This document shows positions 11,700 through 24,500 of a stretch of DNA of 64,000 nucleotides, piece by piece. Below the pieces are notes generated by a model, which was not told the origin of the DNA, ran no database searches, and saw nothing but the letters and a program-made list of their open reading frames with translations. Source of the DNA: Ulota crispa (lineage: Eukaryota; Streptophyta; Bryopsida; Orthotrichales; Orthotrichaceae); the NCBI GenBank assembly GCA_963920765.1, contig OY987246.1, forward strand, positions 24,871,167 through 24,935,166, read 5' to 3'. Made by a program: the position numbers and the translations under genes. The first letter of the stretch is position 1. Every line of letters starts with the position of its first letter.

Positions 11700-12341
11700 T
11701 CTCACATCACATTTTGAAGGGAGTCAAATTCTGTTAACTATGTTCGAGCAGTTTCAAGAAAAAAAAATTCCTCTAACTTCAAGCCCTATTATCTTTCAAT
11801 TTATAAATTCAAAACTCTTGAAACTTTTATTTACATATTCCAAATGTTTGTCTCCAACTTTTCACCTTTCAAGTTTCAAATAAAAGACTTCCACATTGCA
11901 CATGAAATCATGAAAGAATGACTAATGTATTGCCAATTCACTAAACCTCCTTGCATTGGAGGGTGATTTAGAATAAGCTAAACTTTATATTTGCATCTAT
12001 AAATTCTCATGAGTGAACCTAACATCATATACTTGTGAATGGTCAAAAAGCTCAAATTTATGTAGAGTAAAAATTTTACTCTAGGAAGGCTCAAAATTTG
12101 TTAACCTTGTTTTGCAAGAATGAAAAACAAAAGTTTCTCACCTCAAACGTTATCATCTTACAATCCGAGTGGTCAAATGGGCTGATTTTTTTTTGAAAAT
12201 ATTGGTTAATCGGATTTTCAAACTTTTGTACTGTTGAAATTGAGAAAAAATATTTTTATGTCTGATTTTAGGCAATGTACTAAAAGTTGGCAGCTTCTGA
12301 GATTTTTTCTCAAAAAACACCCTTGGTCCTTTAGGGGTTAA
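11369..12341. mobile_element. TTAA element (973 bp), G-type ends
   Basis: It begins TTAACCCCTAAAGGACTAAG and ends CTTGGTCCTTTAGGGGTTAA. The TIR continues inward as AGGACYAAG. It contains a 29-base A tract at 11667-11695. ORFs at 11626-11883 and 12153-12413 lie inside and are low-complexity. It is non-autonomous. Confidence 0.7.
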
Positions 12342-13621
12342 ATTTGAATTTGGAATGTGTATGGGAGGTTGACTGTGGACATTGAAGTACTCTGTATTGA
12401 ACTTATTCATCATCTTCTCACTTGGATAGTGGAAATGTATTGTACTGCTTACCGAATGATATGAATGGGGACGACTTGGTTCCCAATATTTTTGGAGTGA
12501 GATACATCATGACCTGTAGCTCAAAACGTTGCCGTCTCTGCAGCATTGCAAGGGGCGCATTGCCTGCATAGACAGAGCTTGGAGCTTACTATTGAATGGT
12601 ACTCTCCATGAGCGCACAGCTGGTCAATGCAAAGCCACATTCAGCCAGTGCAAAATGCGAAAACGAACTCCTCTAATGATCAATTCATTTGTTCTATAAT
12701 CTCCATCCTAAGTTGACAAATATGAACACTCGCCAATTGACTGCACCATAGAATGGCTCCACCGTAAACACAATGCATACCACTAAACCCCAACTCAATA
12801 AATGCCCCGAGTTGCTCGTCTAGTACTCAAATTCTCAATAGATATTACCACGCATGACTTCTCTCAGCTACATATCCTACACTAGAACACTAACACCCAA
12901 AACAGCGTAACTCAAATGGTCAATGCGAAGAATTGAGCAAAGCTTTTCTAGGTCACTCAAAAATCTCAGATAAAAAGATAGGAGAAACACAAACGATTGA
13001 GTCCTCAGCCAAGCAGCTTACCCTATAGTCCCATGACATGTTCCTCACACGAACAGAGGAGAGGGAAAACATTCAACTAAAACAAAAACTCAATGTGTTC
13101 TTTCAACACGCAAAGCCCTTGCTTTCTCCAATCTTGAACAATGAGTGATCAACTGGCGACAACAAATCGCTTCCCGAAATGGATTCAAACACAGAGAATC
13201 CAAACCCCATGCATCCAAAACATGAAATTGCGAGGATTTCAGCTCTAATACGAAAACAGAGCATCGAAATCAAGGACTATTCAAATTCGGCTCCAACAGT
13301 GGATTCTGCTGCTACGCGTTCGTTGATTTCGCGTGCGCTAGCGTGCCCTGAGGAAGAAATCTACACAATCAGGCAACTGATTCTGACCTTTTGATGAGTT
13401 TTGATGGGTTTCAGTGGGTTTCGAGGAACGACAGACAACCTCAATGCAAAGAAAGCCATCGCTCTTCGGGGGGTCAAGTCAAGTGGGGATTGCGGATTAG
13501 AAAAAGTCAGAATGAACGTTCTCAATGAATCATTTTGGCAGCAAGGATGAACTGAAAAATAGATGGTGTCAATGGAACATGATCGACGGTTATCAATGCT
13601 GTCTCGCGATAATCAAACTTC
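12342..13621. other. Intergenic region with one unexplained 71-codon ORF
   Basis: This stretch has a more gene-like base composition than its surroundings. An ORF at 13179-13394 (+), beginning MDSNTENPNP and ending IRQLILTF, has plausible amino-acid use. I recognise no domain, and no splice partners were found. It could be an exon of an untraced gene, a decayed gene or chance. Nothing else was identified. Confidence 0.3.
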
Positions 13622-13796
13622 CACTAGAAGAAACTCGTGTCTTTTATAACGGATTTTTTTGGATGTCCACTTGATTTTATGTTATAATTGATGTTCAAAC
13701 TAACATCTTGATGTTATGTTTGATGTCATTATTAACATGAAAACAAGTGAATGTCCAAAAAAAATCGTTACAAAAAACACAGATTTCTTCTAGTGT
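13622..13796. mobile_element. CACTA-like MITE (175 bp)
   Basis: CACTAGAAGAAA at the left faces TTTCTTCTAGTG at the right. The inverted repeat extends about 55 bp inward through TGTCTTTTATAACGG and its complement to GTCCACTTG/CAAGTGAATGTCC. Terminal CACTA is characteristic of En/Spm-type elements. The expected 3-bp duplication is not visible (TTC left, TGG right). The flanks may have mutated, or the element may be older. Confidence 0.6.
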
Positions 13797-13984
13797 GGAG
13801 TGACGCCATTTTTTGCATCGAGTGCAGGAATGTTCAAGCATGGATCTTCTTCAGTAATACCTGCGACACTTGTAGATCCTAAATTAGAACATGTGAAATG
13901 TCGTATTAGGTAGATTGGGAATAACGGAGGTACCATTTTGTACTCCACCTTAAACCCAATAGTCACCTCAAACTAGATTCAAAA

Positions 13985-14150
13985 GTATCAGATTCAGTTT
14001 GAGCCACTAAGATCTTTTCCCTCACAAATTCCTCCTCTCAAATGAGGGCACGACTACCAAAAATAACGCTGGAGCTTGGTTTGGGGTGATCACCCCAAAC
14101 CTTCAGAAGTCCCAAAATGACCGTTTTTGCCCAATTTATTTAATATGACG
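13985..14150 (+). repeat. Dispersed repeat R1, copy 1, with a perfect 24-bp palindrome
   Basis: The sequence matches 30103-30285 over most of its length, with shared words TTTGAGCCACT, AATTCCTCCTCTCA, GAGGGCACG and GAGCTTGGTTT. At 14078-14101 lies a perfect palindrome with arms GGTTTGGGGTGA and its complement. No coding or transposon termini were identified. Confidence 0.6.
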
Positions 14151-15122
14151 TTGTGAGTACTTCCTGCCATGTTTCCCGCCATGAAGAGTACATGGAGAGC
14201 TTGGAAGAAGATGTCAAATTGGTGCCAAATTTATTCAAATTCCAATGTAAATTAGGGAAAATCCAATGAACATCTTGTGTTTTGTATTATTTTGATGGTT
14301 ATATTTGGCTTTATGGAAATTATGAGGATATCTTTGTAGGGATTTTGGAGAGAATGACAATCAATAATATTCTTATTTACCTCAAAACAAGTTGCACACT
14401 GATGTTGTGATGCTTGCCTAACGTGGTTGCAAGAGCTACTTGGGTTTCACTATTTTATTACATAACAAGCAAAGTTTAACACTTGCATTTGCAAAGGTTG
14501 CAACTTCAACGTGCCAATGGTGTTTAATGCTATAATAATGCATGTGTGCCAATGCCAATTAACGCCATAGTTGAAGAATTTGAACACACAATGACCAAGG
14601 ATGTGATTGCCAAAATTGCAAGCAAGTCATTCCTTAAATCCTCTACAACCCTTATATTCTCAAGGACATCTCCACATTCTCCAAAGAATCAAGAGTATTC
14701 ATCAAAATATTACAAAATTAAGAGATACTTATAAAATCTTTCTTATGAAACGCAATATTTATAAATATTAGATTGATCCATTTTTTAAACTTTTGAATTT
14801 TTACATACTTAAAGAAAGTATTTATTAAATACTCTTTTATGAGTTTTCCTCCAAATTAATGAATCTTTAGTTACGAACTATTTAATTACTTGATATAATA
14901 AATTTATTTGACTTGTATTTTACATTAGTTTAATATGGACTTCATATTTTTTTGAGTAAGGGATCTGCATATTTTGAGGTTGAACATCACAATTTAGTTT
15001 AATGGCACAAAAAAAGGCATTAGGGAAAGCACTTTCTCAAAATATAGAATACTACCATTGTATTGAGTGATATATGAATTTTATTTTTAATGATCACATT
15101 CCAAATTAAAGGGCTCGAAGGA
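14151..15122. other. AT-rich gap, no feature recognised
   Basis: The small ORF at 14546-14734 (+) has no recognisable content. I see no structured element. Confidence 0.4.
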
Positions 15123-15184
15123 GATGTTTGAACTTTATTGTTACGAAGTCCTAGAGAGACCAGTAACAATAAAGTTCAAACATC
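15123..15184. repeat. Perfect 22-bp stem hairpin with 18-nt loop
   Basis: GATGTTTGAACTTTATTGTT plus AC at 15123-15144 is exactly reverse-complemented at 15163-15184, with GAAGTCCTAGAGAGACCA between. The stem does not extend further. It could be a small foldback remnant or a source of a short hairpin RNA. There is no evidence of transcription. Confidence 0.6.
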
Positions 15185-15808
15185 ATAAGTTTTAAAAAAT
15201 TTATGTTTTAGCAATGGTTGGAAATTATTGATTGTGCTTCAATAAAGTAATCAACACAAAATCAATCAACTTAAACAATCAAAATCCTTCTAGTATATTG
15301 CCAACTTTATTCAAATGCAAGTTCATTCTATTAAAAATTGTTTTGGCAATCTTGCAAATGGTAAGGACTAAAATGAACTAAAACATTCATTTGCCCACAA
15401 GTTACTCTAAAGTGAAAGTAAATAATGCTCCACAACTAGATGTTTATCAAATAAATCAAACACAAATTTTTCCATCAAATAAGGAGATTGTAAGAGCTTT
15501 TTGTCTAAAGAAAACAAAATGTTTAGGAGTTTAAAAACTATTGATGGATCAATACCTTGTCAACTTACTTTTATGAACTTTGCTCAAAAACTTTGAAAAA
15601 AAATGGCAACTACTGATTGCAAGTTTACACTATTGCGTTTGAAACATTAAAAACCAAAATGCATAAATAGACATGGTTTACATTTGGCTCTAGTGCATCT
15701 GCTTGCGTTTAGGTATCCAAATCTTCCTCCTAAACATGATTGTATTTCTCACATTTGTCTTTGATATCAAGATAGGTGGAGTTGATATTAAATCCAGCAT
15801 TGCTAAAC

Positions 15809-16061
15809 TGTGAGTAGGGAGCACTGAGCGTTGAGCATTGAGCAGTGAGAGTTGAGTGGTGGGCAGACTTTTCATGAAAATTTGAAAATTGGAAATAATA
15901 TTTTAGGGAGTTGCACATGATTGTAAGTAGACAAAAGTGTATGAATAAAAAAAAAATGATGATTGAAATTCATCTAAGGTTGCTAAATCGCAAGTGGTGA
16001 GCAATGAGCAGTGAACAATGAGCAGTGAGCAATGAGCAGTGAGCAATGAGCAGTGAGCAAT
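15809..16061 (+). repeat. Minisatellite based on GAGCAGTGAGCAAT
   Basis: Two clusters, 15809-15865 (degenerate) and 15991-16061 (regular), are built of the 14-base unit GAGCAGTGAGCAAT and variants. Each is preceded by an AA(A/G)(G/C)TTGCTAA-like word. A cluster of the complementary sequence occurs at 21296-21354, and a related one near 62290-62320 and 62465-62517. Confidence 0.65.
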
Positions 16062-16327
16062 AAAAGAAACTTTTTAGAGTGTAGGAGGAGAACTAAATTT
16101 TTTTGTAATTTGAGATTGGATGTTTTGAAACAACAAAAAATTCCCTAAAGCAACACAATTTGTCTCTAAAGTGCAATAATCATTTGAAAGAGGGGAGGAT
16201 GTGGATGAAATAAATCAATGATATTCATTGGAGCCAATGAATGAAAATTAACATGGATGAAAAGTGGCGGTCTAAGGTGGATAAAAATTTCCGTGATGGT
16301 TGTTTAGCATATTGAAATCAATGAACA

Positions 16328-17266
16328 TTAGCCCTAAAGGACCATTGTCCCTTTGGGAGGTAAATGGGATTTCGGGCATGTACCTATGGCTAAACTACTT
16401 TGTGTGATTTTTTGAAACTTTTATTGAAGATGGGGAATTGAAAGATCTGTGTGGGCATCTAATTTTCCTTTATTCTGAAATTTATTGAAGAAGTTATGCA
16501 TGAATTTATGAAAATCAAGGGAGGCCGGGCAACCAATTTTTTTTTTTTAAATAACATTTTTTAAAAATAAAAATCTGAAATTCATTCTTTAGATTTATAC
16601 ATATGTGAGGAGCTTTGAATCATTCAACTTTGATTTATGAGTGAAAAGTTTTAGTTTATGAGCATGCACGGGATGTCCATACCTCCATTCCTTTTGCCTT
16701 TGGTGCATTATTTTTTTTGATCTCTTTGTGAATTTGATTTTTGGTTTCTTTCTTTTCCAAGTTTTAGTAGACTAAGATTCCTTGGTTTTCACCATTTGGA
16801 TCAAAAGAATTCATATGTCTCAATTTTACATAAATCCTCCAATTTGGCCTAGTGTATATGCAAATTTCATGTCCTTACGGCATTGCAAGATTTTACAAAG
16901 TATGATCCACACCTCCAATTCATTTGGAAAATCTCCCACACTTACCTAACTTGGTCTTCTACATGGAAAAAATAAACCTCAACTTTGCATAGAGCAATTT
17001 TTTTGATTTAGGGGCAATTAAAGGCTTCTAAAATTTTTGGGCAATAGGGAAAAAAACTTTTTTTTCACTTCAGATGTCAATATCTCACTCCTCTACATCT
17101 TGAATGAGATGATTTTTTTTCCACAAATACCTCCCATAGTCTAAGACAAGATCTTACGGTTGGATTTCCAAAAATAATTGTTTTTCCTACCTTTCTATTC
17201 ATTCCCCCAAAAGTGGCAGTTTTCAATAACTTTTGCTACAAAAAGGGCTTGGTCCTTTAGGGTTAA
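16328..17266 (+). mobile_element. TTAA element, family 1 (939 bp)
   Basis: The left end is TTAGCCCTAAAGGACCATTG (target decayed from TTAA) and the right end is TTGGTCCTTTAGGGTTAA. The interior is colinear with 4014-4946, including AGATTCCTTGGTTTTCACC and CTTACCTAACTTGGTC. No ORF. Confidence 0.7.
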
Positions 17267-17897
17267 GCAAATTATATCCATAAAAGACCTACATTTTTAT
17301 TGCCATGGGCAATAATTGGTGCAATGATTTTGTAGATCATGTACAGTACATTCAAGCATCTTTCCTCAATTTTACAGAAGTCTATCAATTTCTTCTTAAT
17401 GATTTAACATGACTTTAGCTGCCATAGTAAGAAATGCACTTTCTTTTAGAAAAATTATTTTGTAAATCATGTAAAGTACATTCAAACTTCTTACTTGATT
17501 ATACATAAGTTTATTTATTTATTTATTTATAAAGATTCAATAGCCTAGTCCTGCCTAAATACCACATCCATGTTCCTCTGAAAGCAGAAAAGTTTATTGA
17601 GATAAATTCTAATATTCCAAGTAGCATATTATTCAACATACGTAATACTTGCTCCCATATTGGAGATTTGAAATGACTATTAAAAAGTCAAATTTAAATG
17701 TTCTCAACAACACATTTTCTAGAGAAAATTGAGGGTATACTTAAGGGTGCAAAGGATTGGCCAAATCAGGTTCTTGCTTTGCACATTTGGAACGTGAATT
17801 CCTGAGGTAAAGTACAATGTTCAAATGTTAATAGAAGAAAAAGATCAACACCTATTAGGAGTTAAGAAAGTGAGGAATACGGCTCTAGAACACCCTA
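17267..17897. other. AT-rich gap, no feature recognised
   Basis: It contains a short TTTA microsatellite near 17510-17531 and a local repeat (TTTTGTA(G/A)ATCATGTA at about 17320 and 17459). Otherwise there is nothing I can name. Confidence 0.4.
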
Positions 17898-18086
17898 GAA
17901 AAGGGCAATTTGGATTCTCATTGTCCCTCAGTGGATGTAGAGAGGAGAAATAGTTATAGTACTATCTTCAAAACTAATAACTCAAATAGTATTTGAGTTA
18001 GTAGTTCTAAAAATAGTTCTTAAACTATTTCACTTCTTTAGTGTGCATCCATTGAGGGGCAATTAGAATCCAAATTGCCCTTTTCC
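17898..18086. mobile_element. Small foldback MITE (about 189 bp)
   Basis: The arms start GAAAAGGGCAATTTGGATTC on the left and end GAATCCAAATTGCCCTTTTC on the right. Pairing continues through CAGTGGATG / CATCCATTG and, in the centre, CTCAAATAGTATTTGAG. The superfamily is uncertain because no clear target duplication was seen. Confidence 0.6.
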
Positions 18087-19704
18087 AATGCGTTTGTGAG
18101 CCCAGTCTTTGAGTTAACTAACCCTTAAGAGCCAACCGTAGGCCCTAATCCACAAAACCTAGTGGACCAAGATTACCACTAAGTTACATGGGAAAGCTAT
18201 AGGTTTTTACCATAAAAAAACGAATTCTTATGATTCGTGGTTGGCAATGGTAAAATCTAAAAACTTCTCCATTATCTACTAGTTTAAAACTCGAGTTTTC
18301 TCCCTTTACATGTAATGGCTCTAATATGCCTTGGGATCATCATTGACTTTTACTATAACTAGCAATTGCTCAGGTTCGTGAACTGATATGTTAACAGCTC
18401 ATCTTATCGTGGCTGATAACATGATTAAACTTGAGTTAGGTCCTAGTTTAGACCATGATCTCTTACCATTGATTCGCATTGGAAATTTACTGGCACTTTA
18501 AGGCTGTACCTGCATGTAATTCCTTATGTGGATCTCAATCAATATGCATATGGATCATGAAGGCCACTCGGCTGCTCTCTCTCATATGCTTGAAGCTGTA
18601 ACGTATGCTCATTGCTTCTCTCGGAGTGGCTCAGGTGTGTGCATATATACACCTGAGAATATTTCATGCTGGGTTTATTGATAACCATAGCAAGTAAGGC
18701 TTTAGTTAGGCTGAACTTTCACAGCTAGACGCAGCCTGGTTCACTTATGGAGTGCAGAATTACAGCACTGGAGAAACATAACTTGGCTGGACACATGGCT
18801 TCATCTCAATCACAAGCCACAGGTTTTTCTACCATAAGGTTTTTGATTTTGATGTAGTTTTGCTACTTTAGCTTTTTTTCTCCTTGTGAAAGCAATAACA
18901 CGCGTTATGGGCTACTAACACCTATTGCATCCTCACTAACCTCACATTGACTTGTTGGTGTTCTTGGGATGGGCACAGGTGAGATCCATAACCTCTTGGA
19001 GAATTGGGCATCATTCAAGCTTGCTACTACATTCTTCTAAAACCTTTCCAAGCTCACAAAAATTTCTTGATTTTTGGAGCTTTATATGTTCTTCCTTACG
19101 CTATTAGGATACGGATGCTCTGGTTTTGTTTTCCATACATATAAGCATTCCGGTTTGTGTTGTTAAAATTTTGAGGGAGTGTATACAGCGCGTTTTCCCT
19201 GGATGCTCCCGGGATTAAACAAGCCGTAGTATCACACGGGATTTGCTTTTATCTAGTCAGGGCTATTCTTTGATTACACACCCATGTTTTTCGTACAAGT
19301 CGAGGTATTTGACTCAGATCTCGTGTTATTACCAATGATTGCATGTATATAGACATGGTCTTTCTGAGGAAGCTTTTTCATCTGTTTATATACTCTCATG
19401 TATAACTCATCTGAGCAGCTGATACTAGTCTTTGCTATTTAAGTATTGGACGTTACACTATATAGTATGAGAACTGCTTTCTTTGAATGGTCTATGTAAA
19501 AATAAAGGCATGCTTATCATTTATAAAGCTTCCCTACTGTATTTTACTCCTGCAAAGCTTGTTTCTTTGTGCATATCACAAAATAGAAGTAGCAAAAATT
19601 CATTAGTGTTTCTGTATTATTACAGAACACAAGAAGGTGTGCTTGTACATAATTTTGATGCTAGAAAAGTATAATTAAGCGCCCAACATTGACTGGGATG
19701 TACC
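18087..19704. other. Intergenic region, no gene recognised
   Basis: This is mixed-composition DNA. A short imperfect inverted repeat (CAGGTGT...ACACCTG) lies near 18632-18655. ORFs here (for example 19483-19674) are short and unconvincing. Confidence 0.35.
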
Positions 19705-20905
19705 AAAAAAAAGTTTTTTTTGGAATTTTGGTTGTGTTTTAGGACCCTCTTTGGAACATGGAGGCCAATTTTTAGTGGTTTTGGATTTTGTAAAAGCCTC
19801 CTTGGAATCCGAGGAGCACTTCTAAACATAAATTTTATTTATTTTATTTTATTTTTTGATTTTTTGTGTGTTTTAGGACCCTCCTCAGAACTTGGAGGCC
19901 CACTTTTGGTGGTTTTGGATTTTGTAAAAGCCTCCTCGGAATCCAAGGAGCACTTCTAAAAATATATTTTTTTGTTTTTTTATTTTTTTGGATTTTGTTT
20001 TTGTGCTTTAGGACCCACCTTGGAAATTGAAGGCCTATTTGTGCACATTATGAATTTTGTAAAGGAGTCATAGAATTTGTTAAAATTGCACAATTCATTG
20101 TAATGATTGCATTTACAAGGCAAGGATTAGATAAATTTAACAATTTTCTTTCTAAAAAGGTCATTGTAGCTGATTTCTAGCAATAATGATTAAGTTACTT
20201 ATAAAATACTCTAGATCTTGTTGACCTTTCATGAATTGTGCAATTTTAACAAATTCTATGACTCCTTACAAAATCCATAATGTGTAGAAATAGGCCTTCT
20301 AGGTTCCGAGAAGGGTCCTAAAACACAAAAACTAAACCTATAAAAAATTAAAAATTAAAAATGCTATTTTTAGAAGTGCTCTTCAGATTGTGTTGATGCT
20401 TTTACAAAATTCAAAACCACTAAAAGTGGGCCTCCAAATTCCAAGGAGGGTCCTAAGACACACAAAAAAATTCCCAAAAAAATTTTTAAAATCTAATTTT
20501 AGAAGTGCTCCTCGGATTCCAAGGAGGCTTTTACAAAATCCAAAACCACCAAAAGTGGGACTCTAGGTTCCGAGGAGGGTCCTAAAACACACAAAAAAAA
20601 AAAAAAAAAAAAAAAAAACTATTTTTAGAAGTGCTCCTCGGATTCCAAGGAAGCTTTTCAAAATCCAAAACCAACAACAATGGGCCTCTAGATTCCGAGG
20701 AGGGTCCTAAAACACAAAAAGAAATTCCAAAAAAATAAAAAATTTCCAAAAATAAATAAATAAATAAATAAATAAAAACCTATTTTTAGAAGTGCTCCTC
20801 GGATTCCAAGAAGGCTTTTCAAAATCCAAAACCAACAAAAATGGGCCTCCAGATTTTGAGGAGGGTCCTAAAACACAAAATCAAAATTCGTAAAAAGAAT
20901 AAAAA
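19705..20905. repeat. Large foldback of about eight tandem units in two opposing arms
   Basis: The left arm (19705-20085) has three copies of a unit of about 90-130 bp containing GGACCCTCCTCGGAACTTGG, TTTTGGATTTTGTAAAAGCC and GGAGCACTTCTAAA. The right arm (20232-20905) has about five copies of its reverse complement, separated by A-rich spacers of varying length. A spacer at 20086-20231 is itself partly inverted (GAATTTGTTAAAATTGCAC versus its complement). Homopolymers of up to about 26 A occur near 20588. No coding function was found. Such a structure could fold into a long hairpin if transcribed. Confidence 0.75.
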
Positions 20906-21544
20906 AATAAATTTAGCAAAAAAAAGAAAAAGAAAAAAGAAAAAGCAAAAAGAAAAACATTATTTACCCAAAATCCATGTCATAATCTCATTTGCTAGAT
21001 GATACTTGGATGAATGATTGGATGAATGATAGGATGAAAGTTTTTTAATCATGGATGATTAAAATTCATTTTTCATCCAATTCAAAGTTCTCTTCATGTG
21101 CATAAAATAGAATCTTTATCATTTTTGCCTTTATAAATATTATCTGGACATTCATTGAATTTATAAAAGCTCTTTTCCTCCAAGTTTAATTAGTAATTTG
21201 TCAATTTTATTCGTTTTTTCATTATTTTTTTTTTTGCTTAACCTCACTATTTATTGTTTTAAAAAATATACTTTTTAGTAAAATGTGAACTTTCACTGCT
21301 CAAATCCAACTGCTCACTGCTCCTTGCTCAACGCTCATTGCTCCCCACTCACACCTTAGCATTGCTGATATTAAATCCATCGGGTTGCCAACACCAATTA
21401 TAAAATAGACATGATTGTCAAGCATTTTAGGTAAGTGTTGAATGTTGTGAAGGTTATTAGACTTGGTTGCCATTGCTCTTAAGAAAGAAATATCCATTTG
21501 ACAGCATCAACCTATGACTTTGCAATTCCTTGTAGTTCTCATGT
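20906..21544. other. AT-rich gap with inverted minisatellite cluster
   Basis: A/T-rich DNA with a CTCACTGCTC/GCTCATTGCTC cluster at 21296-21354, the complement of the unit at 15991-16061. It is followed by AGCATTGCTGATATTAAATCC, which is also found near the first cluster (about 15783-15809). Nothing coding. Confidence 0.5.
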
Positions 21545-24500
21545 TACTAGTAAAAAAACGAGAAAAAACGATTGCAATTAACAACTGAATTTTTGTAGTT
21601 TATGGCATGAAACTACTCAGGTACAACTAGAAGGGTTGCAGTTGTACTTCAGTCGACCACAGTTGCAAAATAGTAAGAGTAAACCAGTCACCTTTGTCAA
21701 TCATTTAAAAACAACATCGGCTTTCTTATCCATTGCCCGTCTTGAATTTTGGTGAGAAATTGCCTCCTCTGCCCTTCTTTCTTTTTTGTTAAAAGAAATC
21801 TTTCTCACTAATCCCAATGTCTCCATTAATGCAAACTTGACACACAAATGACTAGGTGCCACTTGTCATATTTTCAAAGTTTTTTGTCAATTTTCAGCAA
21901 TTTCATGAAATGTGAAATTGATAATCTATAATTACACGTGTCCCATGCAGTTGTAAAGCAAATGTATTTCAGTTGTAAAGTTACTTGCTTTGCAGTTGCT
22001 TATATTTTTTTGTAAAAAGATGGTTCACGTATAAATTTAGTTGTATATTAGTCGTTTTTTAGTTGTCATAAAATTGATTTATAGTCAAGTTCATGACATA
22101 TGTGACTCTTCACTCTCTTTTGGTACTATAGCACAACTGCAATGTATAGTAGATTGACAATGATAGTTGCAAATTGGTTGTAACTAAGTTGACCTCACAA
22201 CTTACATGCCAACCATGCAGCTGCAAGACAATTGTATCTCAGTGGCTCTATTATCACTGATTAGTTGCACCACAGTTCTCACCTAGTAGAAACAAAGTTA
22301 TATTTTAGTCGCATTCCTGTTGCAACTAAGTTGCATCCTAGTTGCGATAGAGTTGCAAGCTAGTCATAAACATGACTTGTATAGTCATGATTGGATTGTC
22401 GTGCAGTTGCCACAAAGTTGTAATTTAGTTGTACAATAGTAGCAAAGAAGTAGTACATCAGTTGCACATAAGTGACTAAATAGTATATTGTAATAGGGAT
22501 TGAGTTGTACATGAATAGAGCAAAATACCTAGTGCAAGAGCTAGTTACAATGTAGTTGCACATGGGGCTTCCCTACTGCTACATGATTACATCCTAGTAT
22601 AATTCAAGGCAATACAAAGTATGCGGTTAATCTTCACGTGCGTCACCTATAAGTGTTGGTCTTCAGTCCTTCTAAACCGCTACAAAAATCATCTAAACAT
22701 CAAAGATCAATGGCAAACAATCTAACTTCAATGATGCATAGAAGCTCTTCTGCACTCCTTTAAACATCATAAAACCAACACCAAAGCTCAATGCTAAGCA
22801 ACCTAACTTCAATTATAATGAACAACCATTTTTACACTCTTCTAAAAACCCCAATATCAACATCAAAGCTCAATGGTAAGCAACTTACCTTCAATAAAGC
22901 AAATTGGCCCTTCTAAACTCTTCTAAATACCCTAAAATCAACACCAAATCTCATTGTTAAACAACCTAACTTCAATGATAAAAATCAGCCCTTCTAAACT
23001 CCTCTAAACACCCTAAAATCAACACCAAATCTCATTGTTAAACAACCTAACTTCAATTATACACCAAAGCTTATTGTTAAACAACCTAACTTTAATAATA
23101 AAAATCAGCCCTTTTAGACTCTTTTAAAGACCATAAAAGCAATAACAAAGCTCAATGACAAGCAACTTACCTTCAATGCAGCAAATCAACCCTTGTAAAC
23201 TCCTCTAAACACCTTTAAATCAATACCAAAGCTCAATGCTAAACAACCTAACTTCAATGATGCAAATTAGCCTTCTCTAAGCCTTCATACACACCACAAG
23301 TGAACACCAAAGCCCAATGCTAGATAACCTAATTTCAATAATTGAAATCAATACCTTCTAAGCACTCATACACACTACAAATGAACACCAAAGCTCAATA
23401 CTAAGCAATCTAACCTCAATGATACAATTCAACTTCTTTCTAAGGATTTCTAAACACTATAGCTCCTGTGGACCAAGTGCAAAGTGAGATGTGGATAGCG
23501 CCGCCTTGAAGAAGTCAGGGTTTGAATGTTGATTAGTACAACTGTAATACAACTACAATCTAACTAAAAAACAACTAAATCATCACTTAAGAACAATTGA
23601 AAAACGACTATGCCATTAAGATACAATTGATAATGTCTAGCAATACTATAACATTTATTGTTTAAGTATTGCATGGCGATGACATAAAACGACTGCAACA
23701 TCACTAAAAAACAACTGGAAAACCACTAGGTGACTCAAATACAGTTGATGTTGTCCAACACTTTTAGCATTTACATCTTGTTTACTGCATGGCAGCAAAG
23801 ATTGTGACATGAACTACATTAAAAAGAAACAAACTTGGTTATAAATCCTCACTTATGACTTGCAATGGCACAAATTTTAGAAGCAGGCTCAACAACTCTT
23901 GCATCCTTGAGTAATTTATAAGTATGTTCTCTCCTTTTTTATTGTACTTATGGTTTTCAATTGCTGTATTAATTGCAAGTCTAGAGACTGAATCTAGATC
24001 CTTCATTTGATACAAGCAAGAATGAGCATGCAGTTTGCCAAATTCCACCAAAGGAAGAGTACAAATAGTGGAGGAACCGTAAAAGAGAGATACACCTATT
24101 CAAAATTCTGTTGCTATTGTCCATGCAAATTTGCTTAGAAGCAAGGAAAAAACAACAAAGACAAGTAAGATGTCTCAAATATCCAGAGTTCAAGAACAAT
24201 TGACGTCTTGAGTTGTACAACAATCATTTTTACTATTGCTATACTATTGCCAAATGTATATTAGTTGTATGTCAGTTGTTACGCAATTAGTTATATTTGA
24301 AATGTCATATTGTAGTGAGGTATGAATAGTTTTATAGTCACACTACAGTTATACTCCACAGATCAAAGCTGACAACATTCTAAGTCTAAATTGAATATAA
24401 ATTTAGTAATCGTTGGTCGCTTTCTATGTGTAAGTAGAACATGGAAGTCTATGAGTTGCATATTCTTAATGTGCATAGGGTACGCTTGAGGGACAAAATT

